A stretch of 64,000 nucleotides of DNA from CAWJKP01 sp963843465 (GTDB lineage: Bacteria > Planctomycetota > Planctomycetia > Pirellulales > Thermoguttaceae), in the NCBI GenBank assembly GCA_963843465.1, contig CAWJKP010000009.1, positions 124,001 to 188,000 on the forward strand, read 5' to 3'. The notes under the pieces were generated by a model that made no database searches, had not been told where the DNA came from, and worked only from the letters and a program-made list of their open reading frames with translations. The position numbers and the translations under genes are program-made. Positions 62,517-64,000 of the stretch are shown here, in pieces. How positions within the stretch are numbered: position 1 is the first letter of the stretch; each line of letters starts with the position of its first letter.

Positions 62517-64000
62517 CTATCGGCTTTCCAAAATAATCTCGGCTGCCTCCAGGCCCTCGGCTTCGGCGCGGAGGGTGATACGGCCGGGAGTGCGGGCCGG
62601 CTTGACCACCACCAGGGCCAGGCCGTGGAATGCCTTGCGACGGTGGGACTGGAACGACTCGTGGTCGATCGGATCGCCGTTGTCAGTCCCGGCAATTGCG
62701 CCGGAACCCTCCACGCGGAACCGCACCAGCGGATCAGCATTGGGACAAACCAGGCCCGCAGCGTCGGTGACCCGCAACTCAACGAACGAGAGGTCGTCGC
62801 GCTTGGCGGCGATGCGGGAGCGGTCGGCGGCGAGGACCAGCCGCTTCGCCTTGCCCGGCGTGCGGACTTCGTCCGTGGCCACCACTTGTCCGCCCTTCTT
62901 GGCCAGCGCCTTCAGCGTGCCCGGGGCGTAGGGAACGTCCCATTGGACGTGCAGTGTCTTCTGTTGATCCAGGCTCTTTTCCCCCAGGGATTTGCCGTTG
63001 AGCAGCAACTCGACGGACTCCGCGTTGCTCACGGCCCAGACGGGGATCGGCTTGCCCTCCCAGCCCGGCCAGTCCCAGGAGGGCAGGAGGTGGACCAGGG
63101 GCTCCGGCCGCCAGCGGCTGCGGTAAAACCAGTAGCGATCCTTGGGGAAGCCGCACAGATCGACGATGCCGAAATAGGAGCTCCGCGAGGGCCAGTCGTA
63201 GGGCGTGGGCTCGCCGATGTAGTCGAAGCCGGTCCAGACGAACTCGCCGGCCACCCAGGGCGAGCGAGCCATGGCCAAGAGGTCGGTCTCGGCAATGTAG
63301 CCCCAGCCCGGGGCACACAGATCGTAGGAAGTGACCTGGTGGTGGTCCTGGTTGTGGATGCTGAGCTTGCCATCCCGGTCCGGCACGAGGTTGTATTGGC
63401 CGCGGGTGCTCAGCGCGGAGGCGGTCTCCGAGGCCACCAGCGCGTAGCGGCCCTTGAACTGCTGGTAGGCGCCGATCGAGTAGTTGATGCCGAAGACGTC
63501 CAGCGGCTTGGCGAAGCCCGTGCGGTCTGCCCCGCCGGAATCGTTGCAGGCGGAGACGGTCGGACGCGTGGGGTCCTCGCGGTGGCAGATATCGACCAAC
63601 CGCTTGGACATTGCGTAGCCGTTGGCGGCGCCCTGCTCGGGGATCTCGTTGCCGATGCTCCACATCACCACGCAGGGATGGTTGCGGTCGCGGTGCAACA
63701 TGCTCACCAGGTCCGGCTCGCTCCATTGGTCGAAGAAGCGGCTGTAGCCGTGCTGGGTTTTGCCGGCCTTCCACTCGTCGAAGGCCTCGTCCATGACCAG
63801 GAAGCCCATGCGGTCGCAGAGATCCAGCAACTCGGGGGCCGGCGGGTTGTGGCTGGTGCGGATGGCGTTGCAGCCCATGCCCTTGAGGATCTCCAGTTGA
63901 CGTTGGATCGCCCGGCGATTCACGGCCGAGCCCAGGCAGCCCAGGTCGTGATGATCGCAGACGCCTTGCAACGGCACGTGCTTGCCGTTGAGCAGGAAGC
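62517..64000 (-). CDS. GH2 beta-galactosidase-like enzyme, 5' end outside the window
   Basis: The visible part (~494 residues, start beyond 64000) contains FLLNGKHVPLQGVCDHHDLG, LKGMGCNAIRTSHNPPAPELLDLCDRMGFLVMDEAFDEW, VVMWSIGNEIPEQG (acid/base Glu) and WVAGEFVWTGFDYIGEPTPYDWPSRSSYFGIVDLCGFPKDRYWFYRSRW (nucleophile Glu). A C-terminal DUF4982/Ig-like part (VWAVSNAESVELLLNGKSLGEK) ends DNGDPIDHESFQSHRRKAFHGLALVVV. This is the GalB-type GH2 layout acting on beta-galactosides or beta-glucuronides. It is complete at the 3' end. Confidence 0.9.
   Translation of the reverse strand, partial: FLLNGKHVPLQGVCDHHDLGCLGSAVNRRAIQRQLEILKGMGCNAIRTSHNPPAPELLDLCDRMGFLVMDEAFDEWKAGKTQHGYSRFFDQWSEPDLVSMLHRDRNHPCVVMWSIGNEIPEQGAANGYAMSKRLVDICHREDPTRPTVSACNDSGGADRTGFAKPLDVFGINYSIGAYQQFKGRYALVASETASALSTRGQYNLVPDRDGKLSIHNQDHHQVTSYDLCAPGWGYIAETDLLAMARSPWVAGEFVWTGFDYIGEPTPYDWPSRSSYFGIVDLCGFPKDRYWFYRSRWRPEPLVHLLPSWDWPGWEGKPIPVWAVSNAESVELLLNGKSLGEKSLDQQKTLHVQWDVPYAPGTLKALAKKGGQVVATDEVRTPGKAKRLVLAADRSRIAAKRDDLSFVELRVTDAAGLVCPNADPLVRFRVEGSGAIAGTDNGDPIDHESFQSHRRKAFHGLALVVVKPARTPGRITLRAEAEGLEAAEIILESR

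Overview
The window looks like high-GC chromosomal DNA of a planctomycete, probably Pirellulales-like. This is inferred from gene content: many secreted glycoside hydrolases, PQQ- and NHL-type beta-propeller proteins, a large secreted protein with CxxCH haem motifs fused to a formylglycine-generating-enzyme-like domain, an Asp/Glu-rich protein, and dispersed palindromic repeats that invade coding sequences.

Layout. (1) 1-12.5 kb is an integrated element on the minus strand, cut by the window start. It holds a P4-type integrase, an HTH/excisionase, a RepB-like primase/SF3-like helicase, small coupled genes, a PLD-fold protein, a P27-type small terminase, a two-TM holin-like protein and a zinc metallopeptidase. 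It ends at a tRNA 3' half (the att site), followed by a strong hairpin terminator. No large terminase, portal or capsid gene is visible, so a phage satellite is as likely as a prophage. (2) 13-20 kb holds an ASCH protein, a repetitive Gly/Tyr/His-rich secreted protein, a quinol-type NO reductase and small stress or housekeeping genes. (3) 18-42 kb is a mosaic. Intact or nearly intact genes (sialidase-like, GH5, GH27, SulP, GH127, pectate-lyase-fold, MATE) alternate with severed pieces of others: SNF2, two esterases, rpiB, an MBL hydrolase, a beta-helix protein, GH3, an SDR epimerase, a PDZ protein and a YpfJ-like protease. It also encodes a one-polypeptide desaturase-Rieske-flavin reductase (36.8-39.0 kb). 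(4) 41.6-52.6 kb is a plus-strand run: small secreted protein, malic enzyme, PQQ propeller, NHL propeller, di-haem/FGE giant. (5) 52.8-64 kb carries housekeeping genes (purine nucleoside phosphorylase, IleRS, PurN) among palindromic repeats, a glycosyltransferase broken by one repeat copy, a small regulatory/antitoxin-like cluster, and a GH2 enzyme that runs off the right edge.

Many otherwise convincing genes contain one single-base frameshift, most equivalent to one missing base. This points to residual assembly error, although the severed genes, one nonsense codon and one repeat insertion look like real decay. The secreted hydrolases (GH2, GH5, GH27, GH127, sialidase-like, pectate-lyase fold) suggest breakdown of complex plant or algal polysaccharides; malic enzyme and qNOR suggest a heterotroph that meets low oxygen or nitric oxide.
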